Assembly (NCBI GenBank): GCA_958430865.1
Contig: CAUDNR010004098.1
Coordinates: forward strand, 1-64,000
Reading direction: 5' to 3'
Source: Entrophospora sp. SA101
Taxonomy: Eukaryota; Glomeromycota; Glomeromycetes; Entrophosporales; Entrophosporaceae
Length of the DNA: 64,000 nucleotides
A program made the position numbers and the translations under genes. Each line of letters starts with the position of its first letter. Within the stretch, counting starts at the first letter, position 1. Under the pieces are notes generated by a model, which saw only the letters and a program-made list of their open reading frames with translations, searched no databases and was not told the DNA's origin. Below, piece by piece: positions 20,393-31,962 of this stretch.

Positions 20393-22390
20393 TTATTTCT
20401 TTCCAAAAGGTGGAAAATTAGCCTGCTGCGTTTTAGCTTCCATCTCTATATCCTGTATTCGGAGGCTAGACAATTGCTGTTCTAATTCTGCTACCTCATT
20501 TTTTTGCTTCTGTAAATATCGATCGATTAATTTTTCTTGGGTCGAAACTTTTGCTTTCAGCATATCCAATTCCGCGTTTTGGTTTTTTAATTTCTGTTGA
20601 ATAGAAATATTTTCTTTTTCCTTACTCTCCAATTCTTTTTGCTTAAATTCTAATTGTTTTTGGAGTCGCGTATTTTTGCTTTTTTCTTCTTTAAACTCAT
20701 GCTGCAACCGTCCAACTTCTCCTTGAACTACTTCCCGGTTCGCCTCTAAACTTTTAACTTTTCCGACTAATACCTGGCTCTCTTCACTAACTTTTTTCAA
20801 TGAATTTTGCAATTGGAAAATCATTTTATCTTTTTCCTCTCCTGCTTGACTTCGGCTCTTTAGTGCTTCTTTTTTACTTTCTAATTTGCTTTTAGCGGCT
20901 TGGATCTCTCGCTTTTCTTCATTTATATACAGTCCATTTGCTAGAAAAGTCTCTGCCTTTTCAATTAATAAATCAATCTCTTCAATTTTCTCGATTTTGT
21001 TAAGTTCACTAGCGATAGTTTTTTCTAAAAAGTTATCCAACTGCCTTCGAATTTTCTTGCGCTGATTACGTGACTTCCTTTTTTCTTCTCGCTTGTTATT
21101 AATTGAACTGATTATTTGATTTTTAAAATTTATTATTTGAATAATTTCTTTTAGATGCTTATTAATATGCTCCTTGTAAGTTTGGTAGCCGAAACAAGAA
21201 CAAAAACCTGTGCTAGAAAAAATAACCCCTAGTTCGTTTACTTGGACAGCCAATTGACCTTGAGGATTAAGTGCTTCTTTTATTTCTTGTAAAGCCTCAC
21301 TTCTAGTTTTTTCTAAGCGTTTGTTGATAAGTTTTCTTCGTATAAACTGGAGAAATTTGTTTTTGTATTCATTTACGTCATGAAGATTTTTTTTATTGTA
21401 TATCTCTTTTTCTCAATTACTTCAAGTGCTAGTCTCAAAACCTTCCATTTCTTCTTCTAACTTGAAAGGAAAGATTTCTTTTTTTATTTCTTTTACTATC
21501 TGTTCTTTAATTTTTTTTAGTTTCTTTTGCTCACTTTTGATTAATTCAACCAAACGATTTTCAAAAACTTGAATATCACTTATTTTCATTAAACAATTGT
21601 TGATATGTTGCTTATAATTTGCAAGTATTAGGCAATCATGATTAGAACCAAAAGCCAAAAATAACTTTCCGTATTCTTTTTTATCGATGTCTTCTAAACC
21701 CATTTGGTTTTCTTTAAGCAAATTTTCTATTCTTTTTATGGAGTTTGTTCTCAATCCGGACAAATTATTTTTATTTCTACGTTTCTTTTCGATGTCCTCC
21801 AATATTTTAAAGTATAAAGCGTTGATTTCTTCCTCAGTTGATAGGCTATCAAATTTATCTGTGAAATTCTCATAAGGCACCCAAAGAGTGTCGTTAAGTT
21901 CGCTTACTCAAACTTTCGGCAAAACTTCTAACTGCTTTCATATATCCTGAATAACATTAGCCCTTTTAGTTTCCAGTAGATCATAAGTAGTAGACTCATC
22001 TCCTCCTCAACCGCCACTTCAATATTCTTCTCTTTCACTTTCTCAACCTCCTCGAGGAGAACTCTCTTCCTCCCAATTGCCTCCTCAACCGTACCCAGAA
22101 GATTGCCTATAAGTAAAGTTAGAATAAGAAGTTTCTGAATAACCAAAATTTCTCAAACTGTCGTAGTGCTCCCTAGTCGAATCACTAAGCAAGATATCAG
22201 CAGCATTTTGAATTTCTTGAAACTTCTTTTTAGATTCTTCAGAGTCATTATTTTTATCAGGGTGCCACTTAAAACAGAGTTTTTTACAGGCTTTTTTAAT
22301 TTCTTCTGAACTTGCATTTTCCTCTACCTCTAAAATTTCATAATAATCTTGCTCGACATCAAACTCCAAAACTTCGTCTTGAAATTCCAA
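20393..22390 (-). CDS. J-domain (DnaJ-like) coiled-coil protein
   Basis: About 665 residues with TGA as Trp. Residues 10-75: a J-domain, DYYEILEVEENASSEEIKKA with the HPD motif (KWHPDKNND). A Gly/Trp/Glu-rich linker follows, then a long charged helical region with coiled coil (about 430-640), ending KTQQANFPPFGKK. J-domains recruit and stimulate Hsp70; no zinc or C-terminal DnaJ domains are present, so it is a specialised co-chaperone, not housekeeping DnaJ. The start is uncertain: TTG at 22390 has no good ribosome site, and the frame runs back to a TAA at 22418-22420, beyond which the gene at 22618 continues in the same frame. Confidence 0.7.
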
Positions 22391-22417
22391 GTGTTCGCTT
22401 AGTTTTATTTCCCTAAG

Positions 22418-22618
22418 TTACTTAATTATGCTTCTTATCTTTTCATCTTCGCTAGCCGTTAAGTAATTAGTGAGATAGTTGTTGGCTTCTCTTAGCAAAT
22501 CATTAATTTCTCTTTCATTTTTAGTTGCTCGAAGGATGGCAAGTTTTTCATTATTTATTTTTTCTAAAAAAATTTGTAGACTAGTTTTTTGATTGTTTTT
22601 ATTTTTCTTTTTTGTCAT
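22418..22618 (-). CDS. small helical protein in frame with the J-domain gene
   Basis: 66 residues, MTKKKNKNNQKTSLQIFLEK and further charged helix, ending SEDEKIRSIIK. Its TAA is the only stop between it and the J-domain ORF, so it could be the true N-terminus of that protein with a nonsense codon, or an upstream partner. Confidence 0.45.
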   Translation of the reverse strand: MTKKKNKNNQKTSLQIFLEKINNEKLAILRATKNEREINDLLREANNYLTNYLTASEDEKIRSIIK

Positions 22619-22820
22619 TGCTTTTTTTATACTTTATTTTTAGCATTATTATATTCACACCTTAAAAAAAAAATTTTTCGCACGACTCATTCGCGATAAC
22701 TAAAAACTTTCTAACAAAATTGTCAATTATGTAAGAAAGAACAAGAGAATTAATCCTTAAACCAAACCAAATTAAAACGAAAGGTAAGAAAAAGTGTTTG
22801 AAAGGTTAAAAATTATAAAT

Positions 22821-23186
22821 ATGATAAAAAAAGAAGAAAGAATGAGTGAAAAAGAAGAGCAAAAATTCCAAAAAATTCTTCAAAAATTAGAAGACTCCAA
22901 AAATATTGGTCAGGGTTCCTGGGCTTTGCCGAGAAATGCCACTACGGCAGAGAAAACTAAATACGAAATTTGTGAAAAGATTTTAGGCTACCAAGAAGAT
23001 AATAATTTATCTGACGAAGCAATGGCTCGTAAACTTCATTTAAACCAAGTTGAATTAGAAGACATTTTGTTTTGTCAAATAAGTAAGTTTAACCTAGACT
23101 ATTTGATGAATGTAGTTAGCCAGTTATTTTCTCCTGCTGAAGTAAAAGTAATTATTGAACCACGAAGAGATAATATCCGTGTCTAA
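22821..23186 (+). CDS. XRE-type helix-turn-helix regulator
   Basis: About 121 residues. C-terminal half: GQGSWALPRNATTAEKTKYE, then an HTH with NNLSDEAMARKLHLNQVELE and ILFCQISKFNLDYLMNV. This is the layout of XRE-type antitoxin/regulator proteins. Related proteins are encoded at 54107 and 63816. In-frame ATGs at 22821 and 22842 are both possible starts. It lies 50 bases upstream of the recombinase gene. Confidence 0.65.
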   Translation: MIKKEERMSEKEEQKFQKILQKLEDSKNIGQGSWALPRNATTAEKTKYEICEKILGYQEDNNLSDEAMARKLHLNQVELEDILFCQISKFNLDYLMNVVSQLFSPAEVKVIIEPRRDNIRV

Positions 23187-23236
23187 ACTATTTAAATTAA
23201 TCAAAAAAGAGTTTTCGGACAAATTTCAAGAATAAT

Positions 23237-23788
23237 ATGCCAAATTTTAAAAAACCCCTCACCATTCTCCCTACCAATCAGCTTCTCCAACAAGCCTGAG
23301 ATTATATCATTAGCCGTCCAAACAAAAAAGGCGAAACCAAAAAAGCCGAACATGAATGCTTATTTTTGCTTTGTTGAAAAGCGGGTTTGCGAATAACTGA
23401 AGCGGTTTCTTTTGATCCAAATTTAGAACACCAATCACCAGAATACAAAGGATTATATTTACTGAGAGGTAAAAGAGCTAAGGAACGCTGAATATACATC
23501 AGTCCAGAAGTAATTAAAGAATTAAAAAAAAGAAATTGAAAACCCAATACCACCAATAGAATTAGTTTTTTTGATTTCTTACAGCAGGTGAAAAAAGAAC
23601 TAGACATTCAAGAAAATATTGAACTAGTCCCACATACTTTAAGGAGATGCTTTGCCACTTATAATGCTTTAAATGGCATGCCTTTGCCAGTTTTACAGAA
23701 AGTTTTAGGTCATAGTAAGATAAGCACCACTGCTTTGTATATTAAAGATAGTGATTTAAGTAATTTATTGAAGTTTAAACCTATGTAA
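23237..23788 (+). CDS. tyrosine recombinase (short form)
   Basis: 183 residues, essentially the catalytic domain. First arginine in KAGLRITEAVSFD, then HTLRRCFATYNALNG (HxxR), LGHSKISTTALYIK with the nucleophile tyrosine. It lacks the usual N-terminal core-binding domain. Two TGA Trp codons. It is similar to the recombinase part of the gene at 33546. Likely acts on plasmid multimers or integration of a mobile segment. Confidence 0.8.
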
Positions 23789-23917
23789 TTATTAAATTTA
23801 AAATGGGGTGTTTTTTGTTAATTATTCCTTATTTCGAGAAGGCAATTTAGTAATCTAAAAAATGGACTGATTATTTTTTTGTGTTGATAAGTTGTTCAAG
23901 TTTGCTGGACTATTTAA

Positions 23918-25405
23918 TTAATCTTTCTTAAAAAAAGGCGGTAATTCACTTTGTTGAATTCGTGCTTGCTGAGGATTACTTAATTGTCTTCGCATTGGAC
24001 TAGCACTGCCACTACGTTTCATCGAACTAGAAGTTGGTTGTGATTTAACTTGCTTTTCAATCAATTCCCTACTTTTAATTAAAACTTCTCCCAGTTTCTC
24101 TTTTTTTAACTTACTTTGGAAACTTCTTAACTTTCACTTCGCTTCGGAAATTTCCTTAGTCTTAGGTCTAGGATTAACTCGATTTTCTAAACCTATTAAT
24201 TCTTCTTGGGCTTCAAAAATTTTAATTAGTCATTTATAATCGTCTGCTTTTAACTTGTTTTTAGTTTCATTAAGCAACTTGGCTAAACCAGGATACTTTT
24301 CTTTTAAAGTTTTTTCTTTAACTTCGGTGGAACTAACTGTTAACAATAAATCACTTTCTTGTAACTGCTCTTGTAATAATAAATCTTCGGCTTTTTGATT
24401 GGTCTGTAACTCTTGTTCAGTTTCCCCTAACTTGTTTTCTAAGCGAGTTTGGTCTTTTTCTGCTCCTCTTAATTCTCCTTCTAATCTAGCCTTTTCAGCT
24501 CGTAAAGTTTCTAATTCTTCTTGCCCAAGTTTAGTTTTTAGCAATTCTTTCTCTTTTTCGGTCAATTGGTTGCTTATTTCTTGGCATTCTGCTTTTCTTT
24601 CGGCCAACAACTCCTCTAAAATTCGCTTTTCTCCGGCTAAGCGATTTCTTTCATCTTGTAATTGTTGAATCTGTTGCTGAGCTTCAACTTCTTTTTTTAA
24701 CATAAGTTTTTCCCAAGCTGTTTTCTCTTGTTCAAATTGATTTCGCAACTCTTCTAATTCTTTTTTCTTAGCCTGTAAGTTTGCTTGACTGGTAGCTAAC
24801 TCATTTTCGTCAACGCCTTTTTTTTGTAAGTCCTTTACTGCTTGCTCTAACTGTTTTTTTTCACCTTCTAACTCAGTTAGTTTTTTTTGCTTGCCAAGTA
24901 AATTTTCCTTTCATTGCTCGGATTCAATTGATTGTATAACAGACTCTTCTTTCTCGGATTCGTAATCATCAACAGTGATTTCGGGAAGTGTTGGTTGTAC
25001 TTCTTCTTTTTCACTGCCTACACTTTCGCTTAATTCTTCGGCTATATCCAGGGTAGTTTCAGCTTTTTTCCCGGTCTTATTAACTAGTTTTAATTTTGTC
25101 TCTAATTCTTCCTTTTCCTGTAAAATTTGCTCTTTAATCAATCTTTCCTGAACATACTTACTTTCTATTTCCGTTTTGGTTTCTTCTGCCAAACGGATTG
25201 CTTCGTGGGATGCTTTTAAATCTTCTTCGTATTTCTTTACTAATTCATTAACTTCGACCGCTTCGTTTTTTTCCACAAATTCTTTTTCTCAATCTGCTGG
25301 GAGAACCTCGGTTTCCGATAGACCTAACTTAACCTTGATTTGGTTTTCTAATTCTTGATTTTTAATTAGCAATTCTTTTACTTTATTCTTATAATTCTTC
25401 AACAT
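23918..25405 (-). CDS. long coiled-coil protein with PPFFKKD end
   Basis: 495 residues, nearly all coiled coil (MLKNYKNKVKELLIKNQELE onward), with a Ser-rich linker (QPTSSSMKRSGSASPMRRQL) before the tail QQARIQQSELPPFFKKD, a variant of the tail at 20393. The start follows the stop of the gene at 25407 by a single base (TAGtATG), with AAAGG as ribosome site, so the two are translated together. No membrane span. Function unknown, probably structural or scaffold. Confidence 0.7.
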
Positions 25406-25406
25406 A

Positions 25407-26891
25407 CTATACCTTTCTAATAAATTGTTCTATTTGCAAGATTTTAGCCTCATATTCTTGTTTTTCTTGACCGATTTCTTGTTGTTGCACTTCGGTAAAG
25501 AATGGGGCAGTTAAAGCTTCCTCAGCTTCTTGGATTTGGCTGTGCAAGTATTTTTGATAATTTTCTAAGCATTCTTTCAATTCTTTAACATTTTCAGTAA
25601 GTGAATTATTATTGTTTTGTAACTCTTTTATTTGTTGATCTTTTTCAGCAAACTGAGTCGTTAATTCATTATTTTTATTTTCCTTTTCAGTTAATTGTTT
25701 TTCTAGTTCCGTAACTGACTTTTGGCTAGCTTCCCGGGCTACTTCGGCTTCGTTTTTTTCTTGAATAGCTGCCTCTTTTGCTTCATTAGCCAAGCGAATT
25801 GTTTCCTCTGCTGCCAGTTTTTCTTTTTCAAATTCAGTTTGGAGTTTTTGAAGAACTTCTTTTTCAGCTGCTAACTGTTCTTTGGTTTTTTTATGTTCGG
25901 TTTGTTCCGTAATTAAAGCGGAATTAGTTTTGGCATGATTATCTTTTTCGGTTTGTAATTCTTTGGTTAAGGAAGAATAAGAAGTCTGTAAATTTTGATA
26001 TTTTTCCTTAGTTAAGTTATGGGCAGCTTGCTCCTGAACTAATTCTTCTTGCTTAACTATTTGGGTGATCCAATTTTCGGCTAACTCATCTTTTTTGTCT
26101 AAGCCCAGAACTTGTTTAATCTGTTGAATTAAATCTTCTTTATTTTGCTTAGTTTTGACATGTTCAATTTGCTCGCTAACGAGAGCCTGTTGGGCTTGAT
26201 TTTTGGCTGTTCTAATCTCTTCAATTAAGTTTTCTTTGAGTGTTTTGTAATCTTCATGTCCGGCTTTTAAATCTTCAATTAACTGTCTATACATAGCTGC
26301 CACTTCGGAATTACTCCCCGAGGCTAAATTAGCAAGGTCAAGTTTTCCGGTTAAACTACCCATTAGACTCTGAATTTCCTGACTAAACATTTGTTCTACT
26401 TCAAGGTTCAGTTTAGCTCTTAACTCCTGAGGCAAGTTTTCTAATTTTGCTCCTAATTCACCGCGAAGATTTTGCAGCTTGGCTTCTAGTTCATTAGCAA
26501 TTAATCGGCTTAACTCTCCATTATCTCGAAAAGAACTAACTACTGCTTGTCTAGTTTCCCAATTGACTATGCGAATTTGTCGACTATTAAGTTCTTGGAG
26601 AAGTTTATCAATGAGTTCTTGACCAAATTTCTGGACAGCAAGATTATTTTCCTCTTCGGTTTTCTGGATGGCTTGGAATTCTTGGCAAACTTGATGAATT
26701 CCTTGAAGCTCCTGAATAAATTGTTCTTCAATTTTTTCCTTCTTAACTTTTTCAATAAGTTGAGCAATTGATTTTTCTAGTTTATTTATTTGGCTACTTA
26801 GACTAACCAGAGAACTTTGGCTACATTCCAAGCAAGTTTTATTATTGGTTAAACTTTCCCGGAAGCCTTGGCAATTTTGACAATATTTCAT
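25407..26891 (-). CDS. zinc-ribbon coiled-coil protein
   Basis: 494 residues. N-terminal CxxC pair (YCQNCQGFRES and TCLECSQ, residues 4-25), then continuous coiled coil to the end. The first of two coupled genes. Similar zinc-ribbon plus coil layout suggests a common family with 23918. TATAAAAATAT lies 20 bases before the ATG (26911-26921). Confidence 0.7.
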   Translation of the reverse strand: MKYCQNCQGFRESLTNNKTCLECSQSSLVSLSSQINKLEKSIAQLIEKVKKEKIEEQFIQELQGIHQVCQEFQAIQKTEEENNLAVQKFGQELIDKLLQELNSRQIRIVNWETRQAVVSSFRDNGELSRLIANELEAKLQNLRGELGAKLENLPQELRAKLNLEVEQMFSQEIQSLMGSLTGKLDLANLASGSNSEVAAMYRQLIEDLKAGHEDYKTLKENLIEEIRTAKNQAQQALVSEQIEHVKTKQNKEDLIQQIKQVLGLDKKDELAENWITQIVKQEELVQEQAAHNLTKEKYQNLQTSYSSLTKELQTEKDNHAKTNSALITEQTEHKKTKEQLAAEKEVLQKLQTEFEKEKLAAEETIRLANEAKEAAIQEKNEAEVAREASQKSVTELEKQLTEKENKNNELTTQFAEKDQQIKELQNNNNSLTENVKELKECLENYQKYLHSQIQEAEEALTAPFFTEVQQQEIGQEKQEYEAKILQIEQFIRKV

Positions 26892-26910
26892 AATGATTTT
26901 TTGTATAGTT

Positions 26911-26921
26911 ATATTTTTATA
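26911..26921 (-). promoter_or_regulatory. TATAAAAATAT promoter-like element
   Basis: Minus-strand element 20 bases before the ATG at 26891. Confidence 0.45.
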
Positions 26922-27112
26922 GCAAATTAATTTTTTTATGTTAAGTTTTTTTTATGGTTTTGGGTTTTTGTAAGGGTGAGAAATGCTTTGTTATTAATAA
27001 GTATATATGCACGTATATGAGGTTTTTTTGAGTTGTAATTTTTGTTAACTTGGAAATTTAGATATTTAAAAAACAAGTGTGCTTTTTTGTGAGTTGTCCA
27101 TCCATTTAGGGA

Positions 27113-28126
27113 CTAGTTGTTTTTAATATATCCTTGACGCGATTTATTTTTGCTTTTTTTTCAAACCAATATTCAAGCTAAGCCAGCCAAAACTCCACTG
27201 ATTAGAGGAAAGACTATCAATCAAGTGGGAGTTGGAGAACTTGGTCGGTTTTGTTGTTTTAAAGCCTTAATTGCTTGTTCTAATTTATTGGTGCGGTATT
27301 CTAAGGCTCCAATTGCAAAGTCTATGTTTTTTTGTTGATAACATTGAATTTTACTTTTTAAAACATTGGTTCCCGTGGCTTTTTGGCACTTCTTGTAATC
27401 AGGTAGTAGATAAATTTTCCCCTCTTTGTTGGACATTGTTTCTATGACCTCCCTTATTTTGTAATTTCAATCGTCATCAACATAAATATCAAAATCAGAA
27501 AAATTGTCTTTAATTACATCTCAACGTTGAGGACCAAACTTGCCTTCTTTGTCTTTGACCTTTTGCGTTAAGGAAACTCTTGTTTGAGGAAACTTACAAA
27601 ATGTTTTATTAAATTTGTCAATTTTCTCTTTCAGAACAACCTCAGCGTCTCTGTTGATAAAAAATCAGCCTCCTTTTCCTTTACCTAGACCTTTTCGTAA
27701 AGAACTAATAATCACTAATTCTTTAATTAAATCTTCCTTTAAGGCTCTCAATAATTCTTGGGCAAAAGTAGTATACCAAGTGTTGTCAGTATAAAAGCCT
27801 TCTATTTTTTTAAAGTTATGTCGCTCCGCCTTTAAGGTTTCTTGGCGTTTTTTTTCAAATTCTTCTACGGCTTTTTTTTCCTCTAAATACCCTTTATATT
27901 CTCCTATTTCACTGGTGTTGGCACTGGTGGCACCTAAAATGGAATTTTCCCAAAATCTTTGAAAGAATTCTTCAAAGGGAGCATTGATTTGAGAATTATA
28001 ATAAACTACTAATGGTCTAACGGGCTGTAAACAATCATCTCAATCACAAATGATTTTAAGAGGTCTGCCTTTTTCTTGGGATTTTTGTTTGATTAGTTCG
28101 TAGAGGGAGACAATTGAATTATTCAT
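27113..28126 (-). CDS. HAD-like tail-anchored protein
   Basis: 337 residues. KIICDWDDCLQPV near residue 22 resembles HAD motif I (DxDx), VIISSLRKG could be motif II and DFDIYVDDDWN (about residue 225) motif IV; order and spacing fit a HAD-type phosphatase with a large insert. The C-terminus has one membrane span (WLIVFPLISGVLAGLAWILVW) and a basic tail. The fragment at 10077 is a broken relative. Substrate unknown. Confidence 0.5.
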
Positions 28127-28203
28127 AATAATATAAGATATATAAGATTTTTATTATAAATTTAAAGAAAAAAGTTATTAAATTGTTTAAAAAGAATAAT
28201 ATT

Positions 28204-28818
28204 ATGATTCTACAAATTATTATAGGTTTTTATGGCTCCATGGCAGTCAGTATGGGCGTTGGCATGGGCATAAATGAAAGCGTAAAAGGGTGAAAAGCCG
28301 ATGAAGAAAAATTCCTTCAAACTAATTTAAATTTTGAAAAATGGCTTGAAGAAGAAAAGCAAGCCAAAAATGAAATAGAAACTATTCGGCGCAAAAGGAG
28401 TGAATGGAAGAAATGCTGTTGTAAAGATGCAAGAAGGGAAGAACGATTCGATGAAACACTTTTTTGTTTTTACCATCGCATCTTTAAGTATGCCCATTGG
28501 TTGAGAGAAAAACTGACCTCTGCTGAGGTTCAAAAAGAAGAATTAAAATCCTTAATTGAAAACGTTCAAGCAATTCTAAAAGTGGTAGAAACTACCTATC
28601 AGCACGAAAAAGCCGAATGGGAACTAGATAACTCAAAAGAGGCGGGTCAGAATGAAGATTATGAAATTATTAATAAAGGAATAATAGAATTAGAACAAGA
28701 AACCACTGAATGAAAAAACATTCTGGCAGAGTTAGAAAGTAAGTTGAATAATTTGCAAATCTCTGAACAACAAGCCCAAATCCTCCATAATCCTTATCCA
28801 AAAGTAGATAACTCCTAA
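28204..28818 (+). CDS. small coiled-coil protein with hydrophobic N-terminus and AQI tail
   Basis: 204 residues. Hydrophobic N-terminus (MILQIIIGFYGSMAVSMGVG) may be a signal or anchor. Then charged helix with a CCCKD patch, coiled coil, and the tail EQQAQILHNPYPKVDNS. It is followed at once by a CT repeat. Hydrophobic start plus tail is unusual among the AQI-tail proteins. Confidence 0.6.
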
Positions 28819-28820
28819 TG

Positions 28821-28838
28821 CTCTCTCTCTCTCTCTCT
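28821..28838 (+). repeat. (CT)9 dinucleotide repeat after a stop codon
   Basis: Nine CT units, beginning two bases after the stop at 28816-28818. It cannot alter the upstream protein in the present frame. Confidence 0.9.
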
Positions 28839-29001
28839 GTCCTAATAAAAATCTTCGTTTATTCAAGGCAAAAACTAAATTTATTGCTAACCAAAAATGA
28901 AAAAGTTAGAAATAAAAGAATTTAAGAAGTTAAGAGTTTTTGAACTCGAAGATTAATTTACTTAGGTTTTACATACCCACTAATTAAAAAACAAAAACCA
29001 C

Positions 29002-29012
29002 TATAAAAATAT
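29002..29012 (+). promoter_or_regulatory. TATAAAAATAT promoter-like element
   Basis: Lies 6 bases before an ATG (29019) of a 24-codon ORF that overlaps the restriction-modification gene start. A second copy, TATAAAAAT at 29067-29075, is directly before the gene's own ATG at 29077. Confidence 0.45.
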
Positions 29013-29076
29013 CATTAAATGAATAAATCCCAAACAAAAGAATATTCTAACTTCTCCTGTGCAAAGTATAAAAATC

Positions 29077-31962
29077 ATGAGAACTGATTTTAATGAGCGA
29101 GATATTGAAACATTTATTGAGTCTAAGTTAAAAAGTTTGGGTTGAATTGACGATATTCACAGTTACCAACGAAATATTTATAAACAACAACCTAAAACCC
29201 AAGAACAAAAAAAGAAACTGGGACGAAAAAAACCAGACTATATTCTTTATCAATCCGGAACAACAACTCCCTTAATTGTCATTGAAACCAAAAAGCCTGG
29301 TGAAGACATTCATCAAGCTCTAGAACAAGGAGTTAATTATGCTAAAAACATCGAAGCACCTTTGGTTATTGCCACTAATGGGGAATTTACCAAGGCTTAT
29401 CATATTAACTTCCAAAGAACTTTAACTCTTAATGGAGAGGAGGTAAAAGATTTTTTTGCTGAAAAAGAGGCTTTGAGATTTATTGAGCAACCGCACTTAA
29501 TTACCCAAGAAAATAAAGTTGTTTTGTCGCGAAGGGAATTAATTAAAATCTTTGCTGAGGCTAATGATTTATTAAGAAAAGAAGGTTTTCAAGCTGGTGA
29601 TGAAAGATTTAGCGAATTTGCCAATATTCTTTTTTTGAAAATAATTGGGGAAATTGAAGAAAGTAAAGAAAAGTCTATTGTCGAAAAAAAGCACTTATGA
29701 AATTCTTGGTCTTCAGAGAAAGGTGATAATTTAAAAATCCGGATGGACAAAGCTCTAGAGCATTTTCGCCAAAAATACCAGGAAGGCGAGTTATTTTCGG
29801 TTAGTAAGATTGAAGATGCCAAAACTTTGGAAGAAATAGTGGCTAAACTTAATCCTTTGTCGCTAGTGGAAACCGAAAGGGAAATAAAAGGAGAAGCTTT
29901 TGAATATTTTCTTCAAAGGTATAATGCCGGTGAAAAAGATTTGGGAGAATATTTTACTCCCCGACATGTCATTAGGAACTTGGTAAATATTTTACAACCT
30001 CGCTTTAAAGAAAAAGTTTATGACCCTTTTTGTGGCACCGGAGGAATGCTAATTGAGTGCTTTAAATATGTTAGCGAAAGAATAAAACTGGACCCACAAA
30101 ATAAAGAAGTATTGACTAATTGCTTTTATGGCAATGAGATAACTAATGTGGCTCGCATTACCAAAATGAATATGATTTTATTCGGAGACGGACATAATAA
30201 CATCCAGCGTCGGGATACTTTTCAATTTCCCGTCAAAGAAAAATATGATTTGATAATTACTAATATTCCTTTTGGTTTTAGCGATATTGATTATGGGAAT
30301 TTATATCCAATTAGTTGTAAATATGGGGATTGTTTGGCTATTCAACACTGCTTAATGGCTTGTAAAGAAAATGGTCGAGTAGCCATGATTATGCCCGAAG
30401 GATTTTTTAACCAGCGAGCCAAGAAAGGATACCGAGATACTAAAAAATGGATAATAGAAAATTATTCTATTCAAGCAGTCATTTCTCTACCCAAAGGCAT
30501 ATTTTTGCCTTATACCGGCAGCAAAAGTTCAGCTATTATCATTGAAAAGAAAAAAAAGACTAGGGACTATTTTTATTACTACCAAATTAAAAATGATGGT
30601 TTTACTTTAAATAATTATCGAGATAGAGTTGAAGGAGTAAATGATTGAGATATTTTGGTCTCAACTTGAAAAGAAGTAGTGATAGAGGAAAGGAACAGTT
30701 ATTTGTCATTTACCAAAATTTATTACAAGGACATAGAGAATGATAAATATAATCTTTTAGCTAAACCACTTGATTTTTCATTGCTTAAAAGGGAAGACAA
30801 ACAATACTTTCCTTTATCCGAAATTGCTGATGTTAAACGCGGATGTTTTGAGTTAAAAAGAGCTGAATTTATGAGCCATGGTTTTGCTAAGGTTTATCAG
30901 CCTAACCATGCTATTAGTGGAGATTTTTCTTCCGGAGACCGCTATATTACCGAAGAAAGATATCAACAACTAAAAAACTTTCAATTACAAACTAATGATA
31001 TTATTATGAGCGTTTCGGGAACTTGGGGGAAGGTGGCAGTTTTTCCTGACTCCGCTAAAAAAGGAATCGCGTGAAGCATGGGATTGGCAGTTATCAGAAT
31101 TAAAAAAGAATACCAAGAAAAAATATTACCGCAATATTTACTAGCTGTCTTCCAAGCTCCTAATTTAGAAAAATTTTTTCTTGGTAGTATCCTTTCAGAG
31201 GACGTAATGGAAAACTTGCGAGTGGACCATTTAAAAAATCTTCCTATACCGGTAGTTTCGTTAGAAGAACAAACAAAAATTATCAGTGGATTAAACAAAA
31301 TAAAGCAAAGCATCCAAAATGCCCAGCAAATAATTGATAATCTTAAACTTCCGCTTTTTGTTTCTCTAATGAAACCAACTGAATATAAGAAATTAGGAGA
31401 AATTGCTAGTTTTGAATACGGCTACACCGCCACTGCTAGCGAACAAGGAGAATTTAGGTATATTAGGATTACCGACATAGACGAGCAGGGAAATATCTCC
31501 CAAAAAGATAAAAAATATGTTGATTTGGCAAATGAAGCCGATAAAGAAAAATATTTGCTAAAAGAAAAAGACCTAATTGTAGCCCGAATAGGTTCCGTAG
31601 GAAAAACCGCCATTTTTCAAGGTGAAGAAAAGTCCATCTTTGCTTCTTATTTAATTAGAATTAATTTGAATAAAGAAAAAATATTACCAGAATATTATTG
31701 GTGCTTTACTAAAACTGACGATTATTGAAACCAAGTAGAACAATTAACCAAGGGAACAGTCCAACCTCAATTTAACGCCAATTCTTTAAAAGAAATAATG
31801 GTGCCAATTCCTAGTTTGGAAAATCAGAAAAAAGCCGTGGAACAATTAACTAAAATCAAGGCTAATTTCCAAAATATCAGTCAAACTGTCGATAACCTCA
31901 ATTCTGCTCTCTCTCTCTCTCTCTCTGTTATGAGAATAAAAAGATTAGAGATATTTGCTTAA
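29077..31962 (+). CDS. fused restriction-modification protein (nuclease, methylase, specificity)
   Basis: 961 residues in the present frame. About 25-110: type I R-like nuclease domain with KKPDYILY (Asp about 54) and IVIETKK (Glu 70, Lys 72). About 170-525: HsdM-type N6-adenine methylase with DPFCGTGGM (316) and motif IV as NIPFG (396) in place of NPPF. Then two target-recognition domains: YFPLSEIADVKRGCFELK and YKKLGEIASFEYGYTA, each closed by a PIPxxxxEQ/NQ helix. The frame then enters a (CT)10 repeat and ends 12 codons later, while a third recognition domain lies in another frame (31963-32507). A single-chain R-M-S enzyme like type IIG/BcgI or a merged type I system. Confidence 0.8.
31907..31926 (+). 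repeat. (CT)10 repeat inside the specificity region
   Basis: Ten CT units in codons reading Leu-Ser. With ten units the frame ends at TAA 31960-31962; loss of one unit (or gain of two) would join the third recognition domain. A classic phase-variation switch by slipped-strand mispairing. Confidence 0.9.

Noticed and set aside
24399..24668. Plus-strand ORFs across the coiled-coil genes (24399, 26547 and others)
   Set aside because: Antisense of Glu/Lys-rich coils gives Ser/Phe/Leu-rich frames; no independent support.
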